This document shows positions 1 to 11,234 of a stretch of DNA of 64,000 nucleotides, one piece after another. The DNA lies in the NCBI GenBank assembly GCA_963971575.1, contig OZ020622.1, positions 20,524,879 through 20,588,878 of the forward strand. The letters are read 5' to 3'. This DNA is from Liopterus haemorrhoidalis (taxonomy: Eukaryota; Arthropoda; Insecta; Coleoptera; Dytiscidae). Positions within the stretch are counted from its first letter, which is position 1. Each line of letters starts with the position of its first letter. Below the pieces are notes generated by a model, which did no database searches, was not told the origin of the DNA, and saw only the letters and a program-made list of their open reading frames with translations. The translations under genes were made by a program, and so were the position numbers.

Positions 1-152
1 ATGCAACGCAACATGAAGTTTTACAATTAGTCAGTTATTATCATAGTTAACTGAGCTTTCAGCAATCGGCCCTAAATGGTGCATATCTTCAAAGCTTCTT
101 GCTTCGTTATGATGCAAGAAAGGATGAATTACTATCATATCTTCAAACTTAC

Positions 153-343
153 CGAAAACGAATGAGAGGAGAAGAAACTGCAGAATGAAGTTGGCTCCGA
201 AGCGTGTGGATAGAGTGGCGAAGCGACACACGTTGAAGAGTCCGAGGGTGCAACCCATGCATGCCAGCATGCTACTCAAAGAATGAGGCCATTGGCCGAG
301 AGGAGAGGCGGTATCTGGCATTGACTCACCACGCTCACATTGT
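153..343 (-). CDS. Internal exon of an SLC6-family (Na+/Cl- neurotransmitter symporter-like) transporter
   Basis: On the minus strand a pyrimidine-rich acceptor (ttttctgttccag, AG at 345-344) precedes the exon and a canonical donor GTAAGT (152-147) follows it. The frame is open throughout, about 63 codons. The protein shows the SLC6 start: a W-P-H-S entry, then G-C-T-L-G-L-F-N-V-x-R-F, which matches the unwound TM1 substrate/ion-binding segment, then a short loop and F-I-L-Q-F-L-L-L-S-F-V-F-G, the TM2 start. The phase works without the internal Met at 321, so that Met need not be the start. The wording (G-L-F-N instead of G-L-G-N) looks like divergent insect SLC6 members such as bedraggled; that assignment is inference. 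Neighbouring exons are not visible: downstream ones lie left of the window, and upstream ones were not recognised in the 63 kb to the right. Confidence 0.75.
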
Positions 344-1042
344 CTGGAACAGAAAAATAAGTATTAGTCACACATATTACAAGATCAAAATCAAAACTCC
401 AATTATCATGTCTGTACATAAATTTTAACACCAATTTAATTTAGCCATAGGGCCGGTGTGACGCACGGAGAACCGGGGCAATCACCCAGGGTCCTGCACC
501 TCCTGTGGCCCTAGGTAGAAATAAATCATTTCAATTTCTCCATTTGTTAAAATACCCCGCCAGAGAAAGGATATGGTTCAATTTAGAAAGTCATAAAAAT
601 TAAGCACTGCTACTGGTTCGGATGGTGAGAAAAAACTATCGAATTTTACCAAAAACTTTGTGAAATAGATATATATTTGTTTATCGGTTCTCCGTCGATC
701 AATCGATATGTTAAGTCTCGTAAACTATATTTTGATTTATGTGTAAAATCTTTGTAAAATCATAGTGATCGTAACCACGTCTGCAAGCATCGTAAGATCC
801 TAACGATCTGTAACCAATCAACGTACGATAACTCTGTGAGTTACGAGCAAACGATTTTACGAGCTACATACGATTTTATTAGAATAACAGCATTCATATA
901 TTCAGAGCATATTTTTAAAACATAGCATTTCATGGGTGGATCCAGATTCTGGGGTGTGGATGATTTAATAAATTGAAAAGAAAATTACAAATATTTATAA
1001 TCTCTCCCTTTAAGTTCCCCTATACGTTCCAAGAAACTAATA
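344..1042. other. Unannotated AT-rich sequence
   Basis: Directly upstream of the SLC6-like exon on its strand, so probably intron. No coding, RNA or repeat signal recognised. Confidence 0.4.
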
Positions 1043-3243
1043 CAGTGGTACATCGACTTACGAACTGCTCAATATACGAACTTACGAAATTTTTTCATAT
1101 CCCATTTTGACCTCGAACCGTGATACTTTTCTTTTCAAATGAAGTAAAGCCTGTTTTACATTATACCGGAAACGTACGAAATGAATTTTTTATCAGATTG
1201 CGTTTTACCGTTTTTTTAAATTTTATTTTTTATTTAAACTTATTAATGGTTGCCTCAGTTTTTCAGGCTATTGGCCACCAGATACATATGTTAGCTATGT
1301 TAATATTGTCACATAGGTAATCCTAGGTCAGGATTACGATATCTAGACATTGTGACACTCAGTTGTCTGATTAAAAAACTATTTGTCAGCGCCTGATTAC
1401 GAAATGCATACGCCGCATTTTCGTAACGAGGAAATATTTGTCATGACGAATGAATATTGGAACTGGGTTAACCTTCGGTACAAATAGATGGATACCGCAG
1501 AATATTGAGGCAGAGGAACATAGCCAACTCCTCTACACGTATTAGTCCACACGGTGACGACCAAGACACCGACGCCAGATATTTGTACCGCTGGTGAGCC
1601 AAGCAAGTAGTGACCATGTGAATGGGAGAAGACTTATCCAGGCTCCTCGGCTCCCTGATGGGTAGCCCACGCCTCGGAGATAGGTCCAAGCCGATCCTGG
1701 CCAGCACGGGTGGACCGAAGACTTCCCCAACTCCATGGACAAATTCAAACCATATATTGTAAATGTGATATACATATTTAATAAATTGTATTGTTAAAAC
1801 GGGAGTTGTCTTTCAATAAAGCCACCCACGTGACAATATTACATATATACATTTGTGTGTGATTGTACATATAGTTTTAACAATATATTATATAAGTAGT
1901 ATTTTCATTAAGTTGGATGGTTATATTTTTGAGGCTATTATGTCCTTTAAGAATTGGAAAACCCGGGATTCCGTGTTGTTGGCTATCAGTCCTTAATTGT
2001 AGTTGGTAAGGAGTTTGAGTCTCTTTACCTTTGGTACTGGTCCTTGCTGTTTTGATGGTCTTGAAGAAAAATGCTATTTTTTAAAATCCTGGTTAAATGA
2101 AGGCTAATAATGTTATGGATTTTTACTATTTATGGCTAAGGGAGTGTACGACTTCTTTTGAAGTTAAAAATGTTTTTTTTTTTATCATCTGAGATCTATT
2201 ACGTCTTGATTTAACCTATTATTTGAACTATCTTAGTTTTTAGTTTTTAACGTATGAAAGAGGCATAAATCATTTATAATAGTGAAATATTTAAAAATCC
2301 AGAGAAATAAATTTCTAAAATTGAACAAAATTAAGGCATTTATCAATATATTTCCTTATATTTAATGAAGACTTAAATACGTAGCAAATGCAGAAAAAAT
2401 CATTGGTATTTTATAATTTAAATTTTATTGCAAAACATTTTTCGCAAATTATTTAAATTTAGTTTAAAATAATTAAAAGAAAGCTCTTAGTACTAAAATA
2501 TCGAATAAGATTATAAAAAAACTGATACTTTTGATGTGATTGAAGAAAAAAATATTGCTCTAAACCGAGGCTTCTTAAAGTAGTGGGCCGCGGCCCTCTA
2601 GGAGGCCGTGGACTTCCTACAAGGGGGCCGCGAACAACCGCGAATATAACACTTGTTAATTGTTTTATTATTTTAAATTGATAAGTAGCTTTAACTTCAA
2701 TGCTATATAAATATTATTCTTCATTGTACATAGATTATTGAATGATTTGAGCATAAAAAAATATATGTATGTATGAAACAAAAAATGTTTTTTTTACCAA
2801 CCTGGGTACCAATAAAAAATTCAAGAGGGCCGTGGTTTATCGATTTGAGTTACAGGGGAGCCGCGACATCAAAAAGTTTAAGAAGCACTGCTCTAGGCAT
2901 CCTGTTGGCTTCTTACACTTATTAAATATCTACAAAATCCTAAAATGTGTGAAAATTTACCCTTTGTATACATTTTTATACTAATCATGTAAAACCACAG
3001 ATTTCATAAATAAAAATTAATATGTAATGGCATACAAAAGGCTTGTTTATAGTGTAAAATGCTCCTTCTCACTCCTTTTCCAATTCTTTGCATGTTCTTA
3101 ATTTAGTTGAGTATATTTTTTCAAAATTGGAACAGATTCATTGATTTCCCATAAGATATAATGGAAAATTAGGTTTCAGATAGGTACTTTTCAAGATACG
3201 AACGGTCAAGAACGAATTATGTTCGCAAGTAGATATACCACTG
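1043..3243. mobile_element. Pogo/Tigger-like DNA transposon remnant
   Basis: Termini are inverted and match over about 20 bases: CAGTGGTACATCGACTTACG at 1043 and its near reverse complement ending at 3243. Both ends are flanked by TA. A CAGTGGTAC... terminus with a TA duplication is typical of the pogo/Tigger branch of Tc1/mariner. No transposase was recognised inside. It contains a nested hAT MITE at 2566-2890 and a GC-richer island at about 1450-1780 that I cannot identify. Confidence 0.65.
2566..2890. mobile_element. Short hAT-type MITE nested in the pogo-like element
   Basis: 325 bp with inverted ends (CGAGGCTTCTTAAAGTAG at left; right end reverse-complements to CAGTGCTTCTTAAACTTTTT). 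The 8-bp flanks ctctaaac and ctctaggc match at 6 of 8. Subterminal runs are rich in gggccgcgg. No coding capacity. Confidence 0.6.
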
Positions 3244-3812
3244 TAATTCATTTTTCTACGAGCATACATCCGTCGTTGCTGTGCGCCAAAAATTACAAAC
3301 TAACATTGTTTTTCTACAAATCAGCCATTAAAAAATTAATTTAGTTGTTAAAAGTATTTGACCGTGACCACCATAGCATATATGTTGGTCTGGTTGCATA
3401 AATACATACCTGAAAAGACTTGAATGCTTAGTAGAGATCAATAAGATTAAATTAAATTACAATTCACATATTTAAATTTTGCATATAAAATTATAAAATC
3501 AATACACTCACAACTAAAATTAGCAAAATTGCGTGACTTTTTAGCACTAGTCATTGCAGTAACAACTTAAATAATGCTTATTTTTGAAACATAAATTAAA
3601 TGCCAGAATAGCATCATTATTATTACGAATTCTCTTATCACTAATCAATTAACTTGTAATATATGTGGTATCTACCAAATTACTAGCCTAATGACGTCAG
3701 TAACACTTATTCTGTGCGTTATTATTAATACTATATGCAGAGACGTAACGAGAACTTTTGGCGCCTATTACGAGTAAAGAAAACTACGCCGTAATTGTCA
3801 TAACTGACGTAA

Positions 3813-3860
3813 AGTAAAAGTAAAAAGTAAAAAGTAAAAAGTAAAAAGTAAAAAGTAAAA
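3813..3860. repeat. GTAAAAA heptamer tandem repeat
   Basis: About six tandem heptamers, slightly imperfect at both edges, just inside the left end of the hAT-like element. Confidence 0.9.
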
Positions 3861-4050
3861 TAAAAGTCATCAATATTAAAATATATTAGGATTTTTGATT
3901 AATTTAAAAATATAAACAATTTAAAATAATTTAAATTAATTTCAATTAAAATTAATATACACTTAAATTATTGCACAAGTTTTATTCTTCATATTATAAT
4001 CAATTAAGAATCAATTTTTACCAACAGCCTAATTAATTTGGTACTATATA

Positions 4051-5542
4051 CAGCCTTGGACAAATGTATGGAGCACCCATGCAGTTATAATATAACATCT
4101 AAATTTATGTACATTGTAACTTGTATATATTTGACAAAATGTTTTTAAAATATCATTGACACATTCTAAAAGACGTACGTCTAATCAGATAAAAATACAA
4201 ATAAATATAGGCTCCGATCTGTTACGTTTTGTTTACATAAAAATAAACAACTAGGGCTTGGTTCATTATTACACATGCATTTGAAGTGAACGCTGTCTTT
4301 TTCATGTTTAATCGAATTCAAGTGAATATTTTTAATTATATTATGGCTAAAAAACATGAACTCACTGTGGCAGAAATGAGTCAAATTTTATTGCTCCATT
4401 CACAAGGACAGTCGCAAGTGAAGATTTAAACAAATGGAGTGTTCAAGGAAAGCCGTGCAAATTATCATCAAAAAGTTCCAAAAGACTGATACTTATGAAA
4501 ACAGATCAAAAACCGGAAGAAAACGTGCAACCACTTCCAGAGATGAAAGTTTTATAAAGTGCTCTTCGTAAACGCTTAATATCGCTTAATTTTCATGGAA
4601 GAAGAGCTCGCCGAAAACTACTGTTGAGCGAGCGTCACAAAAAACTTCGTCTTGAGTGGGCCAAAAGCATTTAAATTGGACACCTGATGAATGAGAGAAA
4701 ATCATTTGATCTGATGAGTCCAATATAGAAGTAAGCATTGTAATGGTTTAATGTACTAACGAATTTAACAGAAAAATAATTTTCTAATCAATTATTGTAC
4801 TAACAATATAAAATTTAATTTACTATAAATTTACGTAATTAAGGTTTGTTTGTTTTTTTTTTCTTGTGGATCAGTTTTTTGGACAACCTGGAGTCATCTT
4901 TGTAAGACGTAGGCCGGGTAATGCTTTTCATCCTGACAGCATCATCCCTACGATCAAATTTGGTGGTGGTGGCATCATGATCTTGGGGTGCATGTCCGTC
5001 AGTGGCTTAGGCGAAATATTTTTGTGCGAGGGACGCATTATTCTGCTCGTTATATTAACATGCTTAATGCAGTTTTGGACCCATCAATATTAAAATTATT
5101 GATGAAGACAATCCAGATTATGTATTTCAACAAAATAATGCCCCCTGTCACAAAGCCAAAGCAACAAATGAATGGTTTTCCAAAAACAATGTGCCACTTT
5201 TTGCATGCCCCCCCAGGCACCAGATTTATCACAAATTGAAAATTTATGATCGATTGTGATAAACAAGGTGTCTCTTTACAAACTCAAATCAAAAGAAGAA
5301 TTGAAGAAAATTATTGTGGACGGATGATTCAATTTACAATCCGATGTAAGTAAAAAACTTGTGGACAGTATGCCTAAAAGGGCACGTGCGGCAATTAAAG
5401 TACGAGGAGGTACCACAAAATATGAATAATTTTGATTAAAGTTGTCATTAAAAGCTGTGTGTCTTATTTTATTTACCATTTTTCCTGTAATAATCCTAAA
5501 TTCAATAAAACGTAGGGTGCTCCATACATTTGTCCAAGGCTG
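4051..5542 (+). mobile_element. Tc1-like transposon, nearly full length, inactive
   Basis: 1492 bp with inverted ends of about 28 bp, starting CAGCCTTGGACAAATGTATG at left and ending with its complement at 5542. TA flanks both ends. The transposase inside is broken (separate entry). Length and TIR type fit Tc1. Confidence 0.85.
4343..5430 (+). pseudogene. Broken Tc1-family transposase
   Basis: Coding begins near ATG 4343 with an N-terminal helix-turn-helix-like stretch (M-A-K-K-H-E-L-T-V-A-E-M), then hits an early stop near 4427. Downstream fragments show W-x-D-E-S-N-like text near 4710, then F-G-G-G-G-I-M-I-L-G around 4960 and Q-Q-N-N-A-P-C-H-K near 5130. In Tc1 the last motif normally carries the second catalytic Asp; here Asn is read instead. 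Stops and frame changes continue to about 5430. About 130 bp of AT-rich sequence (4735-4865) interrupts the catalytic core. Confidence 0.75.
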
Positions 5543-6349
5543 TATACTTAGAAAATGTGCATTCTTATGCTCTTTCTAATGATATTTTTTATTTTGATCA
5601 TAGACCCACGACTTTTTCTATCTAAAACTGTTTTCCTATGTTAATTTGCCACATTTGGAACCACATGAGCTCCAGAGTTGTCACTTTGGCCACATTGGAC
5701 ACATTTAGAACGAACACTGAGTATAATATAATCTAATACAGTATAATAGCTTTACTGCGCTTTACGTACGCAATATTGCTTTAAGTGCTCACGGATGAAA
5801 TAGTTACTGTTTTTCACAAAATGTTAGTTCTTCGCGTTAACCTTCCGACAATTACGTAACCTGTTCATAGCGAGTCAATCGTTTTTGTATATTACAGCAA
5901 AAAAAGTCAGAACTGGCGCATTGATAGTTTCGTTGAATTTAATTAATAAACTGAGTTCTCCCACTTAAATTTACTACATCGTGATTGCAATCTTATCAGT
6001 CAGCCAAATTTAGCATTCACGGTCACAAGAATATCTAACACGTCACAAGTCGAACATGCGAATTAAATCTGTTCATGAACTTATTTCTTAATTGTTGGTA
6101 CCTTATTAGAAACTTAATCCGAGAATAAAGATAACGTATGTTTTAAATAAGTAAATAGATAAACTGGTTACAGATTTAAATTCGCAATAACGAACAATTG
6201 TTAAAAAATTTGGTCGCCTTCTATTCGGCGCCTTCATAAGATTGGCGCCTATAGCCGGAGCCACGTTCTCCATAGTCTCGGTACGTCTCTGAATGTATGT
6301 AGCAAAGCCCGGACAAACTTAGGAGATCCGAGATGTGTAAATTACGTAA

Positions 6350-7609
6350 AGGGCGTATCACACTAGAACGCTATCCAAGTTTTAATTTTGTAGTTTTTTT
6401 TTAGGATCCACGTCTTTAGGTTTTGACTCACACTTATTTGAATATTATTTAAGACTTGGAAATTTTTTGTTTGCGCATGCGTACATCGTGTTATTATGAC
6501 AAGTGACAGTTTTATGAAGTTTATTTGTGAGGTTTCACTAAATTAATTAGTTGTTCTTCCAAAATCATTTTTTTTTTTTAAATATTACATTCGAAAATAA
6601 CAATAATTATACAACCAATTAACCTCAACAGGTGCGTTCGGCATAACTGTGCAGTGTTAACTCTGTGTCGTGCAAGTTTTTCGTCACGTGACCACTATGC
6701 AGACTGTGCAAGAAAGTTAAAGACGAACGCTTTGTTCAGATTGTGCACTTATTCAAACTATTATTCTAACCTATTTTTTTTTTTTTTTTTTTGTAAACCA
6801 ATGATTTATATGTGTGTGGTTACATCAAGTCTGTCTGCTGCTAATTGTTTTGTACAATAATATATGATGCTTTTAAGTAATATAAAAGAAATTTTATTTG
6901 ATGAGGAAGACAATTCAGAAGAATTTTCCAAACCAGAAAATATTTTGGAGAAAGTGTTTGAATATGCAGAGAGTATTGTTCCAAACATGACTACAAATCA
7001 ATTTAAAGTACATTTCCGCTTGTATCCAGAAAATTTTAAGTCTTTTTGAGTGTATTTACATGTTCCATCATGAGGTTCATGTCTATACTATTTATTTTGC
7101 AAATGCTGCAGGTATAAACAAGAATATCCTGATTGTTTTCACTCATATTGTTTTTTAGAAATAATAACTTTGTATTTTTACCGCGAAAAACACCATTGCA
7201 CAGACTGCCGCACGATCTGAACTTGTGACGATTGTGCAACACAAACTGCACTGCACAGTATATGCCGAACGATCTTCGTGCAGCACAAAGCACACAAAAA
7301 CTTTATGACGAACTCTTCTTGTGTAAATTATGCAGAATGTGTAGATTATTAGCTTATGCCGAACGCACCTAACATAAAAAAAAGACAAAGACGCAAAACA
7401 ACTAAGAGCGAGAGGGCATCAGTTGGCGCACGCGCTTTTTGACAAACCAGAATAAATAGACAGAGGAATTGAAACTTGTTTCATTTGCCTAGTCTTTAAA
7501 ACCTAGGTTTTTTTTTCATACTATCACACGCAAATGACTTCGATTCGAATGTAAAAACTTTAATTTTCCAAGTCAAGACGTTAACATGAACTCTAGTGTG
7601 ATAAGGCCT
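6350..7609. mobile_element. PIF/Harbinger-like TIR element with a second one nested in it
   Basis: Inverted ends AGGGCGTATCACACTAGAAC (6350) and a right end whose complement reads AGGCCTTATCACACTAGAG (7609). The 3-bp flank TAA is present on both sides (6347-6349, 7610-7612), the size and type expected of PIF/Harbinger. A related terminus (AAGGCGTATCACA) occurs at about 9407. Another element fills 6630-7370. Confidence 0.5.
6630..7370 (+). mobile_element. Non-autonomous PIF/Harbinger-like element
   Basis: 741 bp with near-perfect inverted ends AGGTGCGTTCGGCATAA and TTATGCCGAACGCACCT, and AAC on both flanks (3-bp duplication). A 61-codon open frame (6864-7049) ends in N-Q-F-K-V-H-F-R-L-Y-P-E-N-F, like the F-x-x-H-F-R-x-x-x-x-x-F motif near the start of HARBI1-type transposases. 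The rest of the transposase is missing. Several subterminal tgcag/gtgcaa motifs are repeated inside both ends. Confidence 0.55.
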
Positions 7610-7711
7610 TAACCGGACTGATTCTATTTATTTTATTTATTTTTTTTATTCGAATAGAGTTATAAATGAATATTGTCCCTTAAAATAACTTCCTTGGGAA
7701 GCCACACAGCG

Positions 7712-9329
7712 CTAGAGACGGTTCTTCCAATCATCATAGCAGTGCTGGAACTCGGATACTGGAATAACTTTCAGCTTGTCGGTTACAGACGTTTGAATGT
7801 TCTCGAGTGTCCCAAAATGACGTCCCTTGAGGTGATTTTTCAATCCTGGTAAGAGGAAAAAGTCACAAGGACTCAAGTTCGGTGAGTAAGGAGGAGCCAC
7901 AGGATTGTTTTTACTGGCCAAAATCTCGTTTATTGAAATTGATGTGTGATTATTAGATTTTTTCTCATCCACAATTCATTCGACAGAGTCTGATGAACGG
8001 TAGTGTAAGTCAAATTAAACTCTTCCCCGATCATTTGTAAGGGAGGTAAATTTGGTATTATTTCATAAATAAAATTTCATAAATAAATTCATTATAATCA
8101 TTCAATTAGAGTAAAATATTTAATCTGTTAAACGATACAAAAATAATCTATTGCTTAGAAAGGGCATTTAAGATAACGGTAGATTGTTTATTAATGCAAC
8201 TTGACACTTTGTCAAGGGAACATGAAAAGTGAATCGTAAATTATTGTGTTAAATAAATATACGTCAACCATAAGCACATAAATAATAATTAAATTCTGTC
8301 TGAGATATAAATATGATTCGGCTATTTTCTAATGGGATATTTATCTGAGTTATCATCAATAAATTATGAATTTTAAGATAGTACAAGACCGACAATCAAG
8401 AGGTGTTAAATGACATTTAACAGTTGGGCGATATAAGCATTTTCCAGGGTGGCCGCGTTTTAGGGAGTTCAGCTTAAGCCGTCGTATGGTTAAGACCATG
8501 TTTAAGAGTTGAGCCTAAAGAGTGAAGAAGTTAAGTCGTGTTTTTAAGTAGTGTGAGATTTTGTTAACCATGGGTTAGAGTCATTTAGTGTTGTCGGTCA
8601 AGTCAAGTAAAATGTAACAAGTAATTCCGTATGAACGTTAGTGTAGTGCCCAGCTATAGACATGTGAGAGACAAATGGTTGTAGAGGATGTCAGTCAGGA
8701 CTGTGGTGTCCAGTGGGTAAATTAGTGTTTGGTGTAAAGTGTGTCTAGTGTGTGTGACTGTGTATTTGGATTTAGCTGTATCGACGTAATTGTAAGTCTA
8801 GTGTAATCATGTAAATATTTAAACCGTAATCGTAATTAAAGTAGGTTAGTTAAAATGTTGAGTTTAAATGAAACAACCCTTAATCCTTCCAAGAATCGTA
8901 GCAACCAGCTAGCGGACTCATAGGGGGAGGGTCCAGACTTGATCCGCTCGCAAGTCTTGGAACCCATAATGTGAGGGATGTACAGAGTAAGTACAAATGA
9001 AATAAATAAATCAGCCAACCGTGACATTTCATTATTTACATATCGTAGCTCCCCACACATTCTGTCAACCGACAATCTGAACGCACAAGATCCCGGATTC
9101 TGTCGACATTTTCTTCCGTTCTTGAAGATGAAGGCCTTCCGCCGCGTGATTCATCTTCTATCAACTCTCTGCCTTGTGAAAATGCATTAAACCACCAAAA
9201 AACCTGGGTCCTTGGCAAAACACTGTCTTCGTAGGCCTGCTGAAGTTTTGCAAAAGTTTCCGTTGCACTGTACTCAAGCCTGAAGCAAAACCTGATGGCA
9301 CACCGTTGCTCAAAATAAATGTCACTCAT
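7712..9329 (-). pseudogene. Mariner transposase pseudogene, split by an LTR-like insert and internally deleted
   Basis: Minus strand. From ATG 9329 the mariner N-terminal helix-turn-helix is clear: R-F-C-F-R-L, then Q-A-Y-E-D, then the linker G-R-P-S-S-S-R-T. The frame stops where a 1-kb insert begins (9057). On the other side (8031 to about 7975) the second HTH resumes (E-F-N-L-T-Y-T-T-V-H-Q-T-L-S-N-E-L). The catalytic centre is then deleted, and the C-terminal part follows at 7972-7712 with P-P-Y-S-P-N-L-S-P-C-D-F-F, whose Asp is the third catalytic residue of mariner. Terminal inverted repeats were not found with confidence. Confidence 0.8.
8036..9057. mobile_element. Solo-LTR-like insertion, copy 1
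   Basis: 1022 bp starting TGTAAGGGAGG and ending CTCCCCACA, with CATT on both sides (8032-8035 and 9058-9061). It splits a mariner transposase; removing it restores adjacency of the two HTH halves apart from an old frameshift. A second copy with its own 4-bp duplication is at 56010-57023. TG...CA ends, a constant 4-bp duplication, about 1 kb length and no coding region fit a solo LTR of a Gypsy-type element. A TIR MITE is the alternative. Confidence 0.7.
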
Positions 9330-9357
9330 TTTTAGAACGCACTAGAAAAAAAATATT

Positions 9358-10005
9358 TCACGTAAAAAATCGCTACAACCAATTTACTCTAGCGAGTTCA
9401 AACTCGTACTGAAGGCGTATCACATTTTCACCTGCCACCCCTCCATGTCCCGCGTCCCAAATGTTGCCAGATCAAAAGCCTGAAAGAAAACGTTAATTTT
9501 GACAGTTTTTGAATTTTGTTTTGAATATTTTGTGACTATGGAGAGATGTATGTAAGGAATTATTGCCTCTTCAATTTTGGCTATAATTTTAAAAACTGCA
9601 AATAGAATTAAGTGGATTTTACACGATTCAATTTATTGTTCAATTAATTGAAAAAGTTGACCTTCAATTTATTGATGTGTGTAAAGTGTTCAAATTTCAA
9701 CAATAAATTGAACAGTTTATTGACGAAAAAAATAATCTTAAAAGTTCTATTTCTCATCAATTTTTTAGAGAATTCTAGATATATTTTTATCTGTTTAGTT
9801 ATTACCAACTGCTTAGTTGTAGCATAACCTAGAAATATATAGATTGTGTGTTTCGTTTTCAAATGTGACAGAACCGCAAACCTTCTTATTCACCATCATG
9901 TAGGTTTGTATTTGTTCATAGCTCGTAATTTTGTAAAGATCTTTTCAATATTTTCATTTTGATAAATATGTTAACATGTATTACAGTTGGTAACGTAAAG
10001 TGACC
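9358..10005. other. Unannotated AT-rich sequence
   Basis: Holds the presumed outer end of the 7.6-9.4 kb mariner and a short inverted motif around 9630-9720 (caatttattg/caataaattg). No gene recognised. Confidence 0.4.
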
Positions 10006-10135
10006 CCAGCAGGGGTAGACCCAGACTGGACTACATTGGGCAGATGATAGAGGAGTTAGGCTGCCAGGATCGAGACGCGTGGAGAGCTACTCCCAACAAA
10101 TCCTTGGATTGAAACCGCAGAAGAAGAAAATGAAG
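10006..10135 (+). pseudogene. 3' end of an RTE-like LINE
   Basis: About 40 codons reading G-R-P-R-L-D-Y-I-G-Q-M-I-E-E-L-G-C then D-R-D-A-W-R-A and a stop, followed by a purine tail (gaagaagaaaatgaag). This is the usual extreme C-terminus and simple-repeat tail of insect RTE-type reverse transcriptases. Upstream RT is absent, as in 5'-truncated insertions. Confidence 0.55.
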
Positions 10136-10327
10136 TTCAGGAAGATGCAAACAGTTTGAAAACTGTACATATACTAAATTTCGTATTAAGGCAACACATC
10201 TTACATTATGGTTATTACCAAAAAACGGTAAGAACTTCAGAAATAATTATTAGATATGTGGTTAGCAGGGGTAACCAGTTGCCCTGAAAGGGTTAAGCGG
10301 AATTTCATTGAAAACTTTGTAACTGTA

Positions 10328-11234
10328 CGAGGTCTGTTCAAAAAGTATCGCGATTTTTGAATTTCCGCGTGTTACGAATATTCGATTTTCGATTTTATTG
10401 TGGCGTTATGTTGGTACTCATGTCTCTCACGTATGCCGACAAGTTCGGCCATTTTGAATGTTCAGTTAATTTTTGACAGTTGCTTTGCTTGCACGTGTTT
10501 TGGCTCGTCTTCGATTTTTGCCTATACCAAAAAATGGATCAAAGAATCTGTATCAAATTTTGTGTGAAAAACAAAATTATGTGCGCGGAAGCATTCCGAA
10601 TGTTGACTGTGGCATATAGTGAAGCTACCTTGGACCGAAGCAACGTTTATCGGTGGTACAAAATGTTCTCAGAGGACCGAGAAGATGGGAACGACGAATA
10701 GCGTGCCGGACGCCCGAGCACGTCAACAACAGACGAAAACATTGATGAAGTGAAGAAAATAGTATTGGCCAATCGTCGAATCACCGTTAGAGAAGTTGCT
10801 GAGGACCTCAACATATCGATTGGCTCGTGCCATTCGATTTTTACCAATGATTTGGGCATGAGACGGGTCGCCGCGAAAACACATCGATGCTTGTGCGCGA
10901 ATTTTTGGCCAAAAACAACACACTAATAATGCCGCAGCCACCGTATTTCCCAGATCTGGACCCCTGTGACTTTTTCTTGTTCCCGAAACTGAAGAGGCCC
11001 ATGAAAGGACGACGCTACGCTACGAGTGAGGAGATAAAGACGGCATCGAAGGAGGAGCTGAACAAGATCACAAAAAATGATTTTTTCAAGTGCTTCGAGG
11101 ATTGGAAAAAACGTTGGCACAAGTATATAATATCTGGTGGGGATTACTTTGAAGGGGACAAAATAGATATTCATGAATAAATAAATAATTTTTGAAAAAA
11201 CACAAAATTCGCGATACTTTTTGAACATACCTCG
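10328..11234 (+). mobile_element. Mariner deletion derivative, copy 1
   Basis: 907 bp with inverted ends CGAGGTCTGTTCAAAAAGTA and its complement, TA on both flanks. The 5' coding part from ATG 10534 (M-D-Q-R-I-C-I-K-F-C-V-K) holds the first HTH and ends at a stop at 10699. The 3' part (10887-11180) has P-Q-P-P-Y-F-P-D-L-D-P-C-D-F-F with the third catalytic Asp. The middle, including the first two Asp, is deleted just after M-R-R-V-A-A-K. The same family, minus strand, is at 58816-59697 with a different deletion. Confidence 0.88.

Larger units (their letters stand above)
3738..6291. mobile_element. hAT-like TIR element carrying a nested Tc1 element
   Basis: Inverted ends CAGAGACGTAACGAGAAC (3738) and CTCGGTACGTCTCTG (ending 6291), with ggcgcc motifs just inside both. 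The 8-bp flanks actatatg and aatgtatg match at 6 of 8, so the duplication is old. No hAT transposase was recognised. A Tc1 element occupies 4051-5542, so the host element is about 1.06 kb. Confidence 0.55.

Noticed and set aside
3813..3860. Possible CRISPR-like direct repeats
   Set aside because: Simple heptamer tandem repeat without spacers, in a eukaryotic genome.
9036..9329. A complete small gene on the minus strand
   Set aside because: It is the N-terminal HTH part of a mariner transposase cut by the LTR-like insert.
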